The translations under genes were made by a program, and so were the position numbers. A stretch of 64,000 bases of DNA. Origin: an uncultured Selenomonadales bacterium. Its GTDB lineage: Bacteria; Bacillota; Negativicutes; DSM-1736; Dendrosporobacteraceae. How positions within the stretch are numbered: the first letter of the stretch is position 1; each line of letters starts with the position of its first letter. The notes beneath the pieces were generated by a model that ran no database searches, was not told the DNA's origin, and saw nothing but the letters and a program-made list of their open reading frames with translations. Positions 8,321 through 16,907 of this stretch are shown here, in pieces. Location of the stretch: NCBI GenBank assembly GCA_946407015.1, contig CAMJML010000018.1, forward strand, positions 1 through 64,000. The letters are read 5' to 3'.

Positions 8321-8374
8321 CGAACAAGCAAAACACCCGCCAAAGTATACTTTGGCGGGTGTTCTGCTTGTTCG
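8321..8374. terminator. bidirectional terminator between the glycosylase and murI
   Basis: A long near-perfect hairpin: ACACCCGCCAAAGTA / TACTTTGGCGGGTGT, extended outward by CGAACAAGCA / TGCTTGTTCG. It sits between two convergent genes and can serve both strands. Confidence 0.8.
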
Positions 8375-8377
8375 TAT

Positions 8378-9151
8378 TTATATGCTATGCACATAGGCTT
8401 GCAATATTTTTTTATAGTCAACATCATTTGGTGGGAGATTGCCGTTGGTAATGACAAATTTTATTTTATCATCGAGGCTGGGAGCTACCCCCTTTTGCTC
8501 TAAGATATCGCACAAATGATTGATGGCTCCAACACTTCCGTCAAACAAAACCGTGTCTTCTGTAAAGGATTGTTGCAGAACCTTATTAAATAATGGGAAG
8601 TGAGTACATCCCAGAACAACAGCACCATAATCAGATAGCACTAGTGGTGCAAATTCTTTTTGCAAATACTGATGTACCGCTTCGGTATCAAACTCGAACT
8701 GTTCTGCGAACTTGACCAAGCCGCCTAATGCCAGTGTATCAACCATTTCTGTTGCATCAAGTCTATGAACTAATTGGTTGAATTTTTCCTCCCGCAAAGT
8801 AAGGCTGGTTGCCAGTACCAATACCTTTTTGCCTATTTCCTTACAATATGCAACAGCTGGCTTTACAGCCGGTTCCATTCCAATGATCGGGAAATTATAG
8901 TTCCTTCGTAATTTCATGTCAGCCACGCTTGTTGCCGTATTGCAAGCAATTACCACGGCATCGACTTTGATTTCAGCCATATAGTCCATAGCCTTCTGGA
9001 CATATTGTCTTACTTCGTTTTTTGTTTTTTCCCCATAAGGGACATGCTTAATATCAGCATAGTAAATATAATCTGCAAACGGTAGTATTTTTAAAGCGTG
9101 CCCAAGAACGGTCAAGCCGCCAATACCTGAGTCAAAAAAGCCGATTTTCAT
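8378..9151 (-). CDS. murI: glutamate racemase
   Basis: A 257-residue glutamate racemase that makes D-glutamate for peptidoglycan. The N-terminus FFDSGIGGLTVLGHAL and PYGEK are diagnostic. Both catalytic cysteines are present: Cys70 in IACNTATS and Cys182 in LGCTHFPL. The block IGMEPAVKPAV also matches. Length is normal. It is monocistronic on the minus strand, with the ribosome binding site AGGAAGGG eight bases or so before the ATG. Confidence 0.96.
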   Translation of the reverse strand: MKIGFFDSGIGGLTVLGHALKILPFADYIYYADIKHVPYGEKTKNEVRQYVQKAMDYMAEIKVDAVVIACNTATSVADMKLRRNYNFPIIGMEPAVKPAVAYCKEIGKKVLVLATSLTLREEKFNQLVHRLDATEMVDTLALGGLVKFAEQFEFDTEAVHQYLQKEFAPLVLSDYGAVVLGCTHFPLFNKVLQQSFTEDTVLFDGSVGAINHLCDILEQKGVAPSLDDKIKFVITNGNLPPNDVDYKKILQAYVHSI

Positions 9152-9325
9152 CCTAATCCCTTCCTAGTTTCAATTATTGTATTTATAGCATGTTGAGCAA
9201 ACTCCGTCAAAATATAGAACTCCGATTAAGAAGTACTGCTTATATCATACCACAAACTTGCAGCCGTAGGAATTTTGCATGTGAATTGTTTTGATAAGGT
9301 TGTTCCGCACCGTTTTTGACCATCA

Positions 9326-9357
9326 TAATACCGAGAACCAACTGGGAATCGGTATTA
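9326..9357. other. inverted repeat in the murI upstream gap
   Basis: TAATACCGA and TCGGTATTA form a perfect nine-base inverted repeat with a 14-base loop and no T tract. It lies between murI and the promoter of the next plus-strand gene. Either an operator or a weak terminator is possible; the rest of this 336-bp gap shows nothing else beyond the promoter at 9395. Confidence 0.4.
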
Positions 9358-9394
9358 TACGTTGTTGCCGTCAGTCTTATAACATGAATAGCTA

Positions 9395-9423
9395 TTGAAA
9401 ATCATTCTCGACAATGCTACAAT
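9395..9423 (+). promoter_or_regulatory. sigma-A-type promoter of the small hypothetical gene
   Basis: TTGAAA (9395-9400), a 17-bp spacer and TACAAT (9418-9423) make a near-consensus promoter 65 bp ahead of the coding start. Confidence 0.6.
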
Positions 9424-9487
9424 GAATATCGCGAAAACGTTGAGTACGATCCGTGTTTTCAGCAATTGAGATGAGGAAGTGTTAGCC

Positions 9488-9799
9488 ATGTGTATGTCGT
9501 GCGATGAAACGTCCCGGATTTTTTCTGTTGAAATTGTAACCCAGGAACCTGTTAGCACTAATATGGATTTGTATAAAGAGATTGCCCATCGCCTGTTTCA
9601 AAACAAGGTGATATCACTCATTAATGTGGGTAACAATCGCGCTTATGTAGCGAATGATAAACAAATCTTTGGTTTTGATCTTCATTTAACAAACCGGCAC
9701 AATCCGGCAGAGGTAACCCTGGCGAATGTGGAGTATGCGCTGCAGGGGCTTTTGACAGAGTTCGAAGGGTATTCTGACATGCAGATAAAACTGAGTTAA
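9488..9799 (+). CDS. small hypothetical protein
   Basis: I do not recognise this 103-residue protein. I chose the ATG at 9488 because GAGGAA lies nine bases upstream; a GTG at 9479 in the same frame is too close to that site. The N-terminus has two cysteines in MCMSCDE, which could bind metal. The rest is a soluble mixed alpha/beta sequence (IAHRLFQNKVISLINVGNNRAYVANDKQ). It has its own promoter and a strong terminator, supporting a real expressed gene. Confidence 0.6.
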   Translation: MCMSCDETSRIFSVEIVTQEPVSTNMDLYKEIAHRLFQNKVISLINVGNNRAYVANDKQIFGFDLHLTNRHNPAEVTLANVEYALQGLLTEFEGYSDMQIKLS

Positions 9800-9822
9800 T
9801 AACGGAGCAACCGCAACGGGCG

Positions 9823-9856
9823 AAAAACCCTTTCACATTCTGTGAAAGGGTTTTTT
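9823..9856. terminator. bidirectional terminator
   Basis: Stem CCCTTTCACA / TGTGAAAGGG with a three-base loop, an A tract on the left and TTTTTT on the right. It can end the small plus-strand gene and the minus-strand VWA operon. Confidence 0.85.
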
Positions 9857-9945
9857 ATAACAACTATAAAATTTATCCGCTTTACCATGAGCAGCCAAGT
9901 GAGAGAGGCTTCCGTCTCACAACCGATAAGAGTTTGTCACAAAAG

Positions 9946-11352
9946 TTAAATACCGATTTTTTCTTGATTTTGCATCGAATAGCCGCCTTTTTCAACATCG
10001 CTGACATCTAAAAGGGTGTCTTTGATTTCAATAGGCTGAAGCTTTTTCACGACCCCATAGGATTCTTTTAAGGACAGTTTATCTCCTCTTCCGGAAAGCA
10101 CCCATAAGGTCTTATACCCTTTGGGTATGGAGAGAAGTTTATCTTCACCTTTGCCATCAGTGAAATAAATGAGCAAATCAATCTTCTTCGTATTCGCATA
10201 TTCAAAAACTGGAGTAAATCGGGTATTGCCTCTAATGTTGAGTCTAGCCTTGATATCTCTCATAGATTTGACTTGATACACACGTCTAATTTCACTGTCG
10301 CATTCGACAATCGTAATTTCATGATTGTAGTTTTTGACGATGCTGAGCACTTCTTTAACGGCCTGGTTAAATTCCTCGTCACTGATACTGCCGCTAATGT
10401 CGAGGGCAACAACGATTTTAGCTTTATGACTCCTAAGTTCACCGCGTAAATCCAAGCGTTCAGGCTGCCTGCGGTTTCTTCTGGCAATCGTTTTTTTCTG
10501 ACTGCTGTCAACAGAGCCCATTAACCGCTTAAGATATAGATTCCAAGGTAATTCACCCTGGCTGTTTTTAAGGGATGCTATCAGGCTTTCTAAATAGTTT
10601 GGAAGCTTGCCTTTTTGTGAAAGCTCAATAGCCTTCTCGGTAAATTCTTGAAGTGTCCGTTCATCCAGATCATTGGAATCATCCCAAAGGTCATGGGTTT
10701 TTTCGGGATCATAGGCTGTTTCTACCATTTCATCGTTATGACTGTCATCCTCTGTGTCATCTTCCGTTTCTTCTAGTAAGTCCAGGGCTGTTTGAATCTT
10801 TTCCACATAATATTCAAAAGTTTCGAAGGGGAGGAGCTTCAAGGAATAATGTACATTTAGCCATTCTAAGGTAGTCGCATAGGGCGGCAGGTGATCTAAA
10901 TGTGTATTGACTACGATATCCATGGCGAGATTAATCGCTAAAGTGCTATAGCGCCCCTTTAACTCCTTGGCTCTGATTAAATGCATCGAGACGATATGAA
11001 GTATTTCATGCTTGATTGTACTTTCCATTTGCTCTAGATTAAGAGTCAAAAAAATAACGGGGTTAAAATAGAGAACATATTTTGTCCCTTTGAAATTTAC
11101 AGCGGTAGGGCTGCTGATGTCAAAGCGGATGTCCCGTGACATTTGAAATAAAAAATACCCGTAGAAATTCGCTTTGTCTTCCAGCAGACTAAGATTGACT
11201 TTATCGATCAGGCTAAAAAACTCTTGTTTAAAATCGTCCGGAAGCTGTAACTGAGCATGATCATCCTGACGTTTTATTTTTATAAAATCATGAATGATTT
11301 CATAGGCTTTTTCGTAGAGTCTTTCTACTTGAGTTTCAAAATAAGTTTCCAT
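9946..11352 (-). CDS. VWA-like domain protein with N-terminal metallopeptidase-like domain (DUF2201 family)
   Basis: A 468-residue protein. The N-terminal half carries a zinc-protease-type motif HEILHIVSMH at residues 115-124, as in the putative metallopeptidase domain DUF2201. An acidic stretch (LEETEDDTEDDSHNDE) near residue 193-208 links to the C-terminal VWA-like domain, whose MIDAS motif DISGS is at 318-322, with GNTRFTP near 375 and FTDGKG near 397. No signal peptide or membrane segment is seen, so it is cytoplasmic. It is the last gene of a three-gene operon, six bases after a MoxR-type ATPase. MoxR/VWA pairs generally act as metal-dependent chaperones or remodellers; the target here is unknown. 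Confidence 0.85.
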   Translation of the reverse strand: METYFETQVERLYEKAYEIIHDFIKIKRQDDHAQLQLPDDFKQEFFSLIDKVNLSLLEDKANFYGYFLFQMSRDIRFDISSPTAVNFKGTKYVLYFNPVIFLTLNLEQMESTIKHEILHIVSMHLIRAKELKGRYSTLAINLAMDIVVNTHLDHLPPYATTLEWLNVHYSLKLLPFETFEYYVEKIQTALDLLEETEDDTEDDSHNDEMVETAYDPEKTHDLWDDSNDLDERTLQEFTEKAIELSQKGKLPNYLESLIASLKNSQGELPWNLYLKRLMGSVDSSQKKTIARRNRRQPERLDLRGELRSHKAKIVVALDISGSISDEEFNQAVKEVLSIVKNYNHEITIVECDSEIRRVYQVKSMRDIKARLNIRGNTRFTPVFEYANTKKIDLLIYFTDGKGEDKLLSIPKGYKTLWVLSGRGDKLSLKESYGVVKKLQPIEIKDTLLDVSDVEKGGYSMQNQEKIGI

Positions 11353-11358
11353 CCATAA

Positions 11359-12486
11359 TCACCTGATTGAACGATAAGATTCAAAATAGGCTTCGACAAA
11401 AGCCTCATTTTCGATCGCATGTTTGTACACTTCATGATAACTATTTTTAATATCCTTCATAATTCCAATCATTAAATCGACCGGATACAATTTCAGGAAA
11501 TCAATGAGTCTGTCCAGCGTATTATTGATAGGGTGATCACCGGCTTTTACCGTGGTTTCCAAGTGCTTGAGAATATTTTTAGCCGCTAGATAAAGTCGGG
11601 TATGACTTTCGGTTTTTACTTTTTCTTTAACCGATTCGTGCAGAGAATTTCCTGAAAACACCTCTTCATAAGAGATAAGAGCGCTATAGTCGGATTCAAC
11701 AAAGTTCACAAACTCTTCGGCAATCAGTTTTCCTACATTGCCACGGACAATATTTAGAAATACCGGCCTGGGGACAGATTCTTTTTTCTGTTTATAAATT
11801 TTATAAATACCGGAAATTCTTTCATAACTCCTTGGCGTTGCTCTCAGATCGTCCTGATTGATTTTATGCAGATATTCCGGGAAGGTGGAAATAAACTCAA
11901 TAACCTTCTGCTCAATACCTGCGGCCATTGCCCAATCAAGCCACTGCATAGGATCGGGTTCCATGTGCAGCCATACAAAGCGATTTTCTTGTGCAACATC
12001 CATATCCACCACTTGATAATCAAAATCCGCGCCATACTTACTGGAAGGATTCATAGCGGCAATAATTTTGACATGGTCATGCAACTTATAGCCATTGATT
12101 TCCCTATTTAAAATCAGGTTCATCAATTCCTGTTGGACGGCATGTTCGCAACGGTTGATTTCATCGATAAATAACAGCACAGTCTTTCCTTTGGCGATTT
12201 CTTCATCGATTTCCCTTAACTTATTATGAACGGCATATACGGTGGTTTTCTTTTCAACGTTAGCGCCGTGATGATTGACTTTTGTATAAGATTCGATCGT
12301 TGGAAGCCCTCCGATTTCACCTTCTTTAAGGAGATTGCCATCAATAACAATTAAGCTCCAGTTGTTTTTCTGAGCAATTTCCTTGGCTAACGCTGTTTTT
12401 CCGATGCCAGTTTCCCCAACGATTAGCGGTACTTCTCCGGTTGCCAGGACTAAATCAACACTTTTTAATGTATCGATAAAATTCAT
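11359..12486 (-). CDS. MoxR-type AAA+ ATPase
   Basis: A 375-residue AAA+ ATPase. Walker A is GETGIGKT at residues 24-31 and Walker B is VLLFIDEIN around 103-111, with the following sensor region KIIAAMNPSSKYG. The ATP-dependent ring would act with the VWA protein encoded six bases downstream. A helical region of about 150 residues follows the AAA core. It starts 14 bases after the repeat-protein gene with a ribosome binding site GGGGAGAA, so the three genes are almost certainly co-transcribed. The exact AAA subfamily (AAA_5/MoxR) is by motif and context. Confidence 0.87.
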   Translation of the reverse strand: MNFIDTLKSVDLVLATGEVPLIVGETGIGKTALAKEIAQKNNWSLIVIDGNLLKEGEIGGLPTIESYTKVNHHGANVEKKTTVYAVHNKLREIDEEIAKGKTVLLFIDEINRCEHAVQQELMNLILNREINGYKLHDHVKIIAAMNPSSKYGADFDYQVVDMDVAQENRFVWLHMEPDPMQWLDWAMAAGIEQKVIEFISTFPEYLHKINQDDLRATPRSYERISGIYKIYKQKKESVPRPVFLNIVRGNVGKLIAEEFVNFVESDYSALISYEEVFSGNSLHESVKEKVKTESHTRLYLAAKNILKHLETTVKAGDHPINNTLDRLIDFLKLYPVDLMIGIMKDIKNSYHEVYKHAIENEAFVEAYFESYRSIR

Positions 12487-12500
12487 GATATTCTCCCCAC

Positions 12501-13304
12501 CTATTTGATCTTCAGCTTCTCATCGACAGCTATTTTTTTTGCCTTTTTACTCCCATATTGATCAAGGAACATGAGCTTATCCATGGGGATCATGTCGCTG
12601 TTTTTATCTATAGTAGTACAGTTTAAATAATCCCTGACATATTTTTCTTCAACCTCTTCATTGGATAATGCTTCTTTTAACACTTGCTCTAATTCATCTG
12701 CTGATATTTCTTTTATCACATATTTAATCACTAAAATATTTACTTTTAAAAATTCCAGTATTTTATTCTTATCTAAATCATTGATAAGCCGAATCGCCCG
12801 TTCATCATTTTTGATAGCGATAAGCTCTGCCTGATAGGTCGGTGAATGGATATATCTTAAGGCATCATAGCTTATTCTGACAGCTTCTTCCTGTACTCTG
12901 GCGTAAGGTTCTTTGATAAACTTGATGGCATCGTAATTTTTTCTTACCGCCAATAATTGCAATTCTTCACTGGGATGCTGAACATATTTAATCGCCCAGC
13001 CGGCTTGATCAATCGCTAATTTAACTAACTGGTCGGTTGGATTTTTAATATACTCAAGGTTAATCCAGCCCGCATGGATCGCTTTGAGCATCATCGCTTC
13101 TGTGGGGTTCTTGATAAACTGAATGGCGCGGGGATTATTGTCGATCGCTAATTCTTGCATCTCTCGGGTCGGCTCGGCGATATGTTGAATTGCAAGCCCG
13201 TTTTTTCTAATGGCCAATAGCTTCAGCTCATCGGTAGGGTTATCGATATAGGCCAAAGCATAGGGATTATTCTCGATCATGTCAATAAGCTTTGATTTTT
13301 CCAT
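12501..13304 (-). CDS. 22-residue-repeat protein, first gene of the MoxR/VWA operon
   Basis: A 267-residue protein made almost wholly of tandem repeats. Eight to nine units with an exact 22-residue period are visible from about residue 11, with consensus A-I-x-x-I-x-x-P-T-x-E-x-x-x-x-A-I-x-x-N. Examples are ALAYIDNPTDELKLLAIRK, AIQFIKNPTEAMMLKAIHA and AIKYVQHPSEELQLLAVRK. The pattern suggests a helical-hairpin solenoid for protein binding, reminiscent of DUF4116-type repeats, but I do not claim membership. I start it at MEKSKLIDM because AGGAA lies ten bases upstream; longer in-frame starts exist at 13325 and 13379. It leads the ATPase gene by 14 bases. Confidence 0.75.
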   Translation of the reverse strand: MEKSKLIDMIENNPYALAYIDNPTDELKLLAIRKNGLAIQHIAEPTREMQELAIDNNPRAIQFIKNPTEAMMLKAIHAGWINLEYIKNPTDQLVKLAIDQAGWAIKYVQHPSEELQLLAVRKNYDAIKFIKEPYARVQEEAVRISYDALRYIHSPTYQAELIAIKNDERAIRLINDLDKNKILEFLKVNILVIKYVIKEISADELEQVLKEALSNEEVEEKYVRDYLNCTTIDKNSDMIPMDKLMFLDQYGSKKAKKIAVDEKLKIK

Positions 13305-13478
13305 CCGGTTACTTTCCTTTGCCATTATTTTTATATGTAAGATGACTGGATATTTTAAGTGTGCTATAAATAAAATCATTATACCACTGCATAAAAAAAG
13401 GTTCTATAAATGCAATTAAAACAATCGTTATTAGCAGGAAAAAATGCTAAAAGAGGATATTTAGGACAGATAGAGAGG

Positions 13479-13544
13479 TGTCATGGGGACGGTTCTTCTG
13501 ACAGGAAAATGAGTGTCGATGGAACCGACCGTCCCTGTGGCATG
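13479..13544. repeat. GGGGACGGTTC element, copy 3, inverted pair
   Basis: TGTCATGGGGACGGTTCTTC-TGACA is followed 17 bases later by GGAACCGACCGTCCC-TGTGGCAT, giving an imperfect inverted pair of the same core. It sits in the 444-bp gap upstream of the MoxR operon. A 71-codon frame across it (13410-13625) is best regarded as repeat-derived and not coding. Confidence 0.65.
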
Positions 13545-13628
13545 GCGTGCGAACTTGTAGATAATGGCTTGTCGGATAGAGCGGGTACAGTTCAGTATCC
13601 TAATGAGTTTTTTAGCAAAAGCTAATAG

Positions 13629-13676
13629 AAAAATAACCTCAAGCCACGCAAAATCGTGGTTGAGGTTATTTTTTTC
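13629..13676 (-). terminator. terminator downstream of the 2-hydroxyacid oxidase gene
   Basis: A stem of about 17 bases, AAATAACCTCAAGCCACG against CGTGGTTGAGGTTATTT with one bulge, bounded by T tracts on either strand. It separates the minus-strand oxidase from the MoxR operon. Confidence 0.75.
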
Positions 13677-13748
13677 TTAGAGTAAACAGGATGGCGTACA
13701 AGACAACGGGTTGAATATTGTCTATGTAGATGAGGTTTCAGAAAGGTG

Positions 13749-14765
13749 CTATATCCGTACCATATCCCTTGTAATTTCAGTCAGACTAAATGCACCACAC
13801 ATTGCCATTGTATCCTTTAATTCTTCAGCCAGTTTTTCAATGTAAATTTTGACGCCATTCTTTTCGCCGCCATAAACCGCGGTGACGAACGGACGACAGA
13901 TTAGAACACCGTCTGCGCCCAGTGCGAGTGCCTTGAAAATATCTGCGCCAGAGCGGATACCGCCATCAACCAGAATCTTCATTTCGTTTCCGACAGTTTC
14001 GGCAATTTCCGGGAGTACTTCTGCGGTAGACGGACATTGATCCAGGACCCTGCCGCCATGATTGGAGACAACGATAGCAGCGGCTCCGGCTTCTTTTGCT
14101 TTCAGTGCGCCTTTTATGCTCATAATTCCTTTCACAATAAAAGGAATACCGGCAATTTCGGCAACGCGGCGAAGTTCATCAACTGATTTGCTGCCAGCCG
14201 GAGGTGTCATGTTTTTTAAGAAAGGCAAGCCAGCCGCATCAATATCCATGGCCACCGCAAAAGCGCCTGACTTACGTACCAGATCCAATTTTTCAGTGAT
14301 GATACCGAGATTCCAAGGCTTAATCGTTGGAACGCCACAACCATTGACTTTGGCAATGGCCGCTGTGGCACCCTCCATGACTTTTGCATCGACACCATCA
14401 CCGGTAAATGCAGCAATTCCATTTTCGTTACAGGCGGAAACCAGAAGTTCGTTATAAAGCGTATCCGTGAGTTTATCCCCATAGTGCATATTTACCGCGC
14501 CCACTGGGGCTGCAAAAAATGGATATTTAAAGGTCTGACCAAATAACGCCAAAGTGGTGTCCACCGGTTTATTTTCGCAAATGGTATCCATATTTACGCG
14601 AATTTCCTGCCACTTTTGATAGTTGCGAATGGCATTGTCACCAACGCCTTTTGCACCTGGCCCAGGGATGCTGTTTCTACAGGCAATACCATTACAGACA
14701 GGACATGCTTTGCAGTAATTGCCAATACAGGTTCGTGCACTTTCTAGTAATTCTTTGTAATTCAT
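13749..14765 (-). CDS. FMN-dependent alpha-hydroxy-acid oxidizing protein
   Basis: A 338-residue TIM-barrel flavoprotein of the lactate/glycolate oxidase (FMN-dependent dehydrogenase) family. Visible motifs are FAAPVGAVNMHYGD, the catalytic His in VVSNHGGRVLDQCPST, and the FMN phosphate site ILVDGGIRSGADIFKALALGAD followed by ICRPFV. The N-terminus is unusual: a five-Cys cluster CIGNYCKACPVCNGIAC within the first 30 residues, which suggests an Fe-S or zinc site and is typical of the clostridial branch of this family. I start at MNYKELL, eight bases after AAGGAG. It likely oxidises a 2-hydroxy acid to a 2-oxo acid; the substrate is not evident. Confidence 0.85.
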   Translation of the reverse strand: MNYKELLESARTCIGNYCKACPVCNGIACRNSIPGPGAKGVGDNAIRNYQKWQEIRVNMDTICENKPVDTTLALFGQTFKYPFFAAPVGAVNMHYGDKLTDTLYNELLVSACNENGIAAFTGDGVDAKVMEGATAAIAKVNGCGVPTIKPWNLGIITEKLDLVRKSGAFAVAMDIDAAGLPFLKNMTPPAGSKSVDELRRVAEIAGIPFIVKGIMSIKGALKAKEAGAAAIVVSNHGGRVLDQCPSTAEVLPEIAETVGNEMKILVDGGIRSGADIFKALALGADGVLICRPFVTAVYGGEKNGVKIYIEKLAEELKDTMAMCGAFSLTEITRDMVRI

Positions 14766-14954
14766 GATGTTTTCTCCTTCTTTCTTCATATAGTGAAAAG
14801 TTTTAAAAAATACGCTGAAACATGTAGTTGATTCTTATCGATATTCTAGGTTTAAAATAACCGGTTCATATATCGGCCGGAATAAGCACTATACTCATTT
14901 CGCTGGTAGAACAGGTAAAATCCTGCCTCTCATCAATTTTAATCGGACTTCATG

Positions 14955-14984
14955 AGTGTGTCACTGGAACCGTCCCCGTGACAT
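14955..14984. repeat. GGAACCGTCCCC element, copy 4, single unit
   Basis: GTGTCACTGGAACCGTCCCC-GTGACATG is the reverse complement of the GGGGACGGTTC core with TGTCA/TGACA ends. It lies in the 406-bp gap between the oxidase start and trmO, which holds otherwise only a doubtful 26-codon ORF. Confidence 0.6.
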
Positions 14985-15009
14985 GTTCATGATGGAGGTG
15001 GGCCTTACC

Positions 15010-15090
15010 ATGCAAAAAATAAAGCAAGTAGGATTATTGGCTTGCCAAATCGAAAGAGTGATAGAAGTTCGTATAGATGTGACAAAATAG
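15010..15090 (+). CDS. doubtful short ORF (26 codons)
   Basis: A 26-codon frame starting MQKIKQVGLLACQIERV has GGAGGTG about ten bases before its ATG, but nothing else supports it. It could be a decayed gene end or chance. It lies between a dispersed repeat and trmO. Confidence 0.2.
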   Translation: MQKIKQVGLLACQIERVIEVRIDVTK

Positions 15091-15171
15091 GGATATCTCT
15101 AACAGATGCCATAAATGTAAACGAATTAAATTAGAAAATCAAGGGTTTTCAGGATCGAGGAAAGATAAGTG

Positions 15172-15879
15172 ATGAATGAATCAAGCATATCGGCAACAAT
15201 TACAAATATCGCCCGCATTCGTACGGATTTTCCGACCAAATTCGGTGTTCCCCGGCAAAGCGGATTGGTTACACTGGAAGCGACGATTGTCTTTGAACCG
15301 CAATACCGCGATCCCAGTGCGATTCGGGGATTAGAAGGCTTTTCTCACATCTGGCTGATTTGGCAGTTTTCTGAAGCCATAAGGAGCAAAATTTCACCGA
15401 CCGTCCGTCCGCCGCGGTTGGGTGGAAATACCCGGATGGGCGTATTCGCGACGCGATCGCCTTTTCGGCCCAATCATATCGGGCTTTCTTCTGTTAAGCT
15501 GGAACGTATTGAACTGCATCCGCAATGGGGACCGGTTTTGCATGTGTCCGGGGCTGACATGATTGATCAAACCCCCATTTTTGATATCAAACCCTATCTG
15601 CCTTTTACGGACAGTCATCCGGAGGCTGCTGCCGGCTTTGCTGCTCCCCTGGCAGACTATAAGCTGGAGGTCGTTTTCCCGTCAAAGTGGCTCGATTTGA
15701 TCCCGGAGCCTTTGCGCCAGGGCTTATACAGTGTGCTGGAGCAGGACCCCCGCCCGGCTTATGTCCAGGATGCTGATCGAATTTTTGGGATTTCTTTTGC
15801 CGGGTTTGATATTCGTTTCAAGGTAGTCGATGACGTCCTTACAGTAGTCCATATTGAGTGTCTTGATCAAGGTATATAA
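15172..15879 (+). CDS. trmO: tRNA (N6-threonylcarbamoyladenosine37-N6)-methyltransferase, TrmO/TsaA family
   Basis: A 235-residue protein of the TsaA/YaeB family, which methylates t6A37 in tRNA using SAM. The diagnostic blocks are FGVPRQSGLV, LEGFSHIWLIWQF, VRPPRLGGNTRMGVFATRSPFRPNHIGLSSVKLERI, LHVSGADMIDQTPIFDIKPYLPFTD and the C-terminal DPRPAYVQ. A GTG codon three bases before the chosen ATG is an alternative start. It is a single-gene unit with GAGGAAA upstream and a strong terminator after it. Confidence 0.94.
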   Translation: MNESSISATITNIARIRTDFPTKFGVPRQSGLVTLEATIVFEPQYRDPSAIRGLEGFSHIWLIWQFSEAIRSKISPTVRPPRLGGNTRMGVFATRSPFRPNHIGLSSVKLERIELHPQWGPVLHVSGADMIDQTPIFDIKPYLPFTDSHPEAAAGFAAPLADYKLEVVFPSKWLDLIPEPLRQGLYSVLEQDPRPAYVQDADRIFGISFAGFDIRFKVVDDVLTVVHIECLDQGI

Positions 15880-15907
15880 ATGGCTGCAGCCAGCCGATTG
15901 AGTAACC

Positions 15908-15943
15908 AAAGCCCTGCCGTAGCATTCATACGGCAGGGCTTTG
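15908..15943 (+). terminator. terminator after trmO
   Basis: Perfect 14-base stem AAAGCCCTGCCGTA / TACGGCAGGGCTTT with a short loop. The T run after it is short, so efficiency is uncertain. Downstream to 16151 I see no further feature. Confidence 0.7.
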
Positions 15944-16151
15944 ACGTAGCTTGGCTACTCGCATTCTTTATAAAATTGTATCAATGACTCTTTGACATAA
16001 TACCGGCAGTATAGGACAATGATAGTTGGCTCAAAAAGGAGATCATAAAGGGGTTATTTCCCATTTTCCAAAAAGAGCCGTATGCAGGAGTTTTCGGGCG
16101 TAGTTGTCGAACTACCTGCAAAAAAGCTTTATATTTGAGGGAAGTGTCAGT

Positions 16152-16907
16152 ATGGCCGAAGATGCGGTTATTTTGATTGTAGATGATGAACTTGAGATAT
16201 GTGAACTCGTGAGTATGTATTTGGCGAAAGAAGGATACCGCACCTTTTATGTGCATGACGGGGCCAGTGCGATTCAAGCGGTGGTCCAGTATCAGCCTGA
16301 TTTAATATTACTCGATAATTTGCTGCCCGATCTAAGTGGTGTAGAGGTTTGTACACAGCTCCGCCAGCTTGTCGATACCCCGATCCTTTTCATGAGCTGC
16401 AAAGGGGAAGAAATTGATAAAGTCGTGGCGTTAGGAATCGGCGGCGATGACTACATTGTCAAGCCCTTTGGTTTGCGCGAACTGGTAGCCCGCGTGAAAG
16501 CCCATTTGCGGCGGAGAGAAAAAATGGAACCGGCCCATGAAGTGCTTCAATTTGGCGGTTTATGTATTGATATGACCAACCGTTGTGTTTGGCTGAACCG
16601 GCAGCCGATTAAACTGTCAGGGACTGAATTTGATATTCTGCTGCTGCTGGCGCAGCATCCTGGCGTGGTTTTCAGTGCCGAGGATATCTTTCGTCATGTC
16701 TGGTCGGTAAACGTGAATGAAGATGTACGGACCGTTGTTGTTCATGTCAGCAATTTGCGCAAAAAAATTGAGAGAAATTCGGCCCAGCCGGTCTTTATTT
16801 TGACAGCCTGGGGGACAGGATATCAATTTAATAGTGTCTGGGCGCAACGGGGACCGGAAAAGTCTCCGGCGAGAAAGCAGGAAACAATTTGCAGCAAGAT
16901 AATCTGA
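16152..16907 (+). CDS. response regulator, OmpR/PhoB family
   Basis: A 251-residue two-domain regulator. The receiver domain begins ILIVDDELEICELV, with the phosphoacceptor Asp55 in ILLDNLLPDLSG and the Lys of DDYIVKPFGLREL. The C-terminal winged helix (about residues 135-228) has the OmpR/PhoB pattern: KLSGTEFDILLLLAQHPG, RTVVVHVSNLRKKIE and ILTAWGTGYQF. I start at MAEDAVIL, ten bases after GAGGG; a longer frame to 16104 lacks a site. It overlaps the downstream kinase by 19 bases, so the two form a coupled two-component system. Confidence 0.92.
   Translation: MAEDAVILIVDDELEICELVSMYLAKEGYRTFYVHDGASAIQAVVQYQPDLILLDNLLPDLSGVEVCTQLRQLVDTPILFMSCKGEEIDKVVALGIGGDDYIVKPFGLRELVARVKAHLRRREKMEPAHEVLQFGGLCIDMTNRCVWLNRQPIKLSGTEFDILLLLAQHPGVVFSAEDIFRHVWSVNVNEDVRTVVVHVSNLRKKIERNSAQPVFILTAWGTGYQFNSVWAQRGPEKSPARKQETICSKII

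Noticed and set aside
12501-13304. Regular periodic sequence that could suggest a CRISPR-like or satellite array
   Set aside because: The 66-bp period is protein-level: units vary freely at third codon positions while the 22-residue pattern is kept, so this is a coding repeat.
13410-13625. 71-codon open frame on the plus strand
   Set aside because: Most of it runs through the inverted GGGGACGGTTC pair, it has no ribosome binding site and its predicted product (GDGSSDRKMSVDGTDRP) is repeat-derived.
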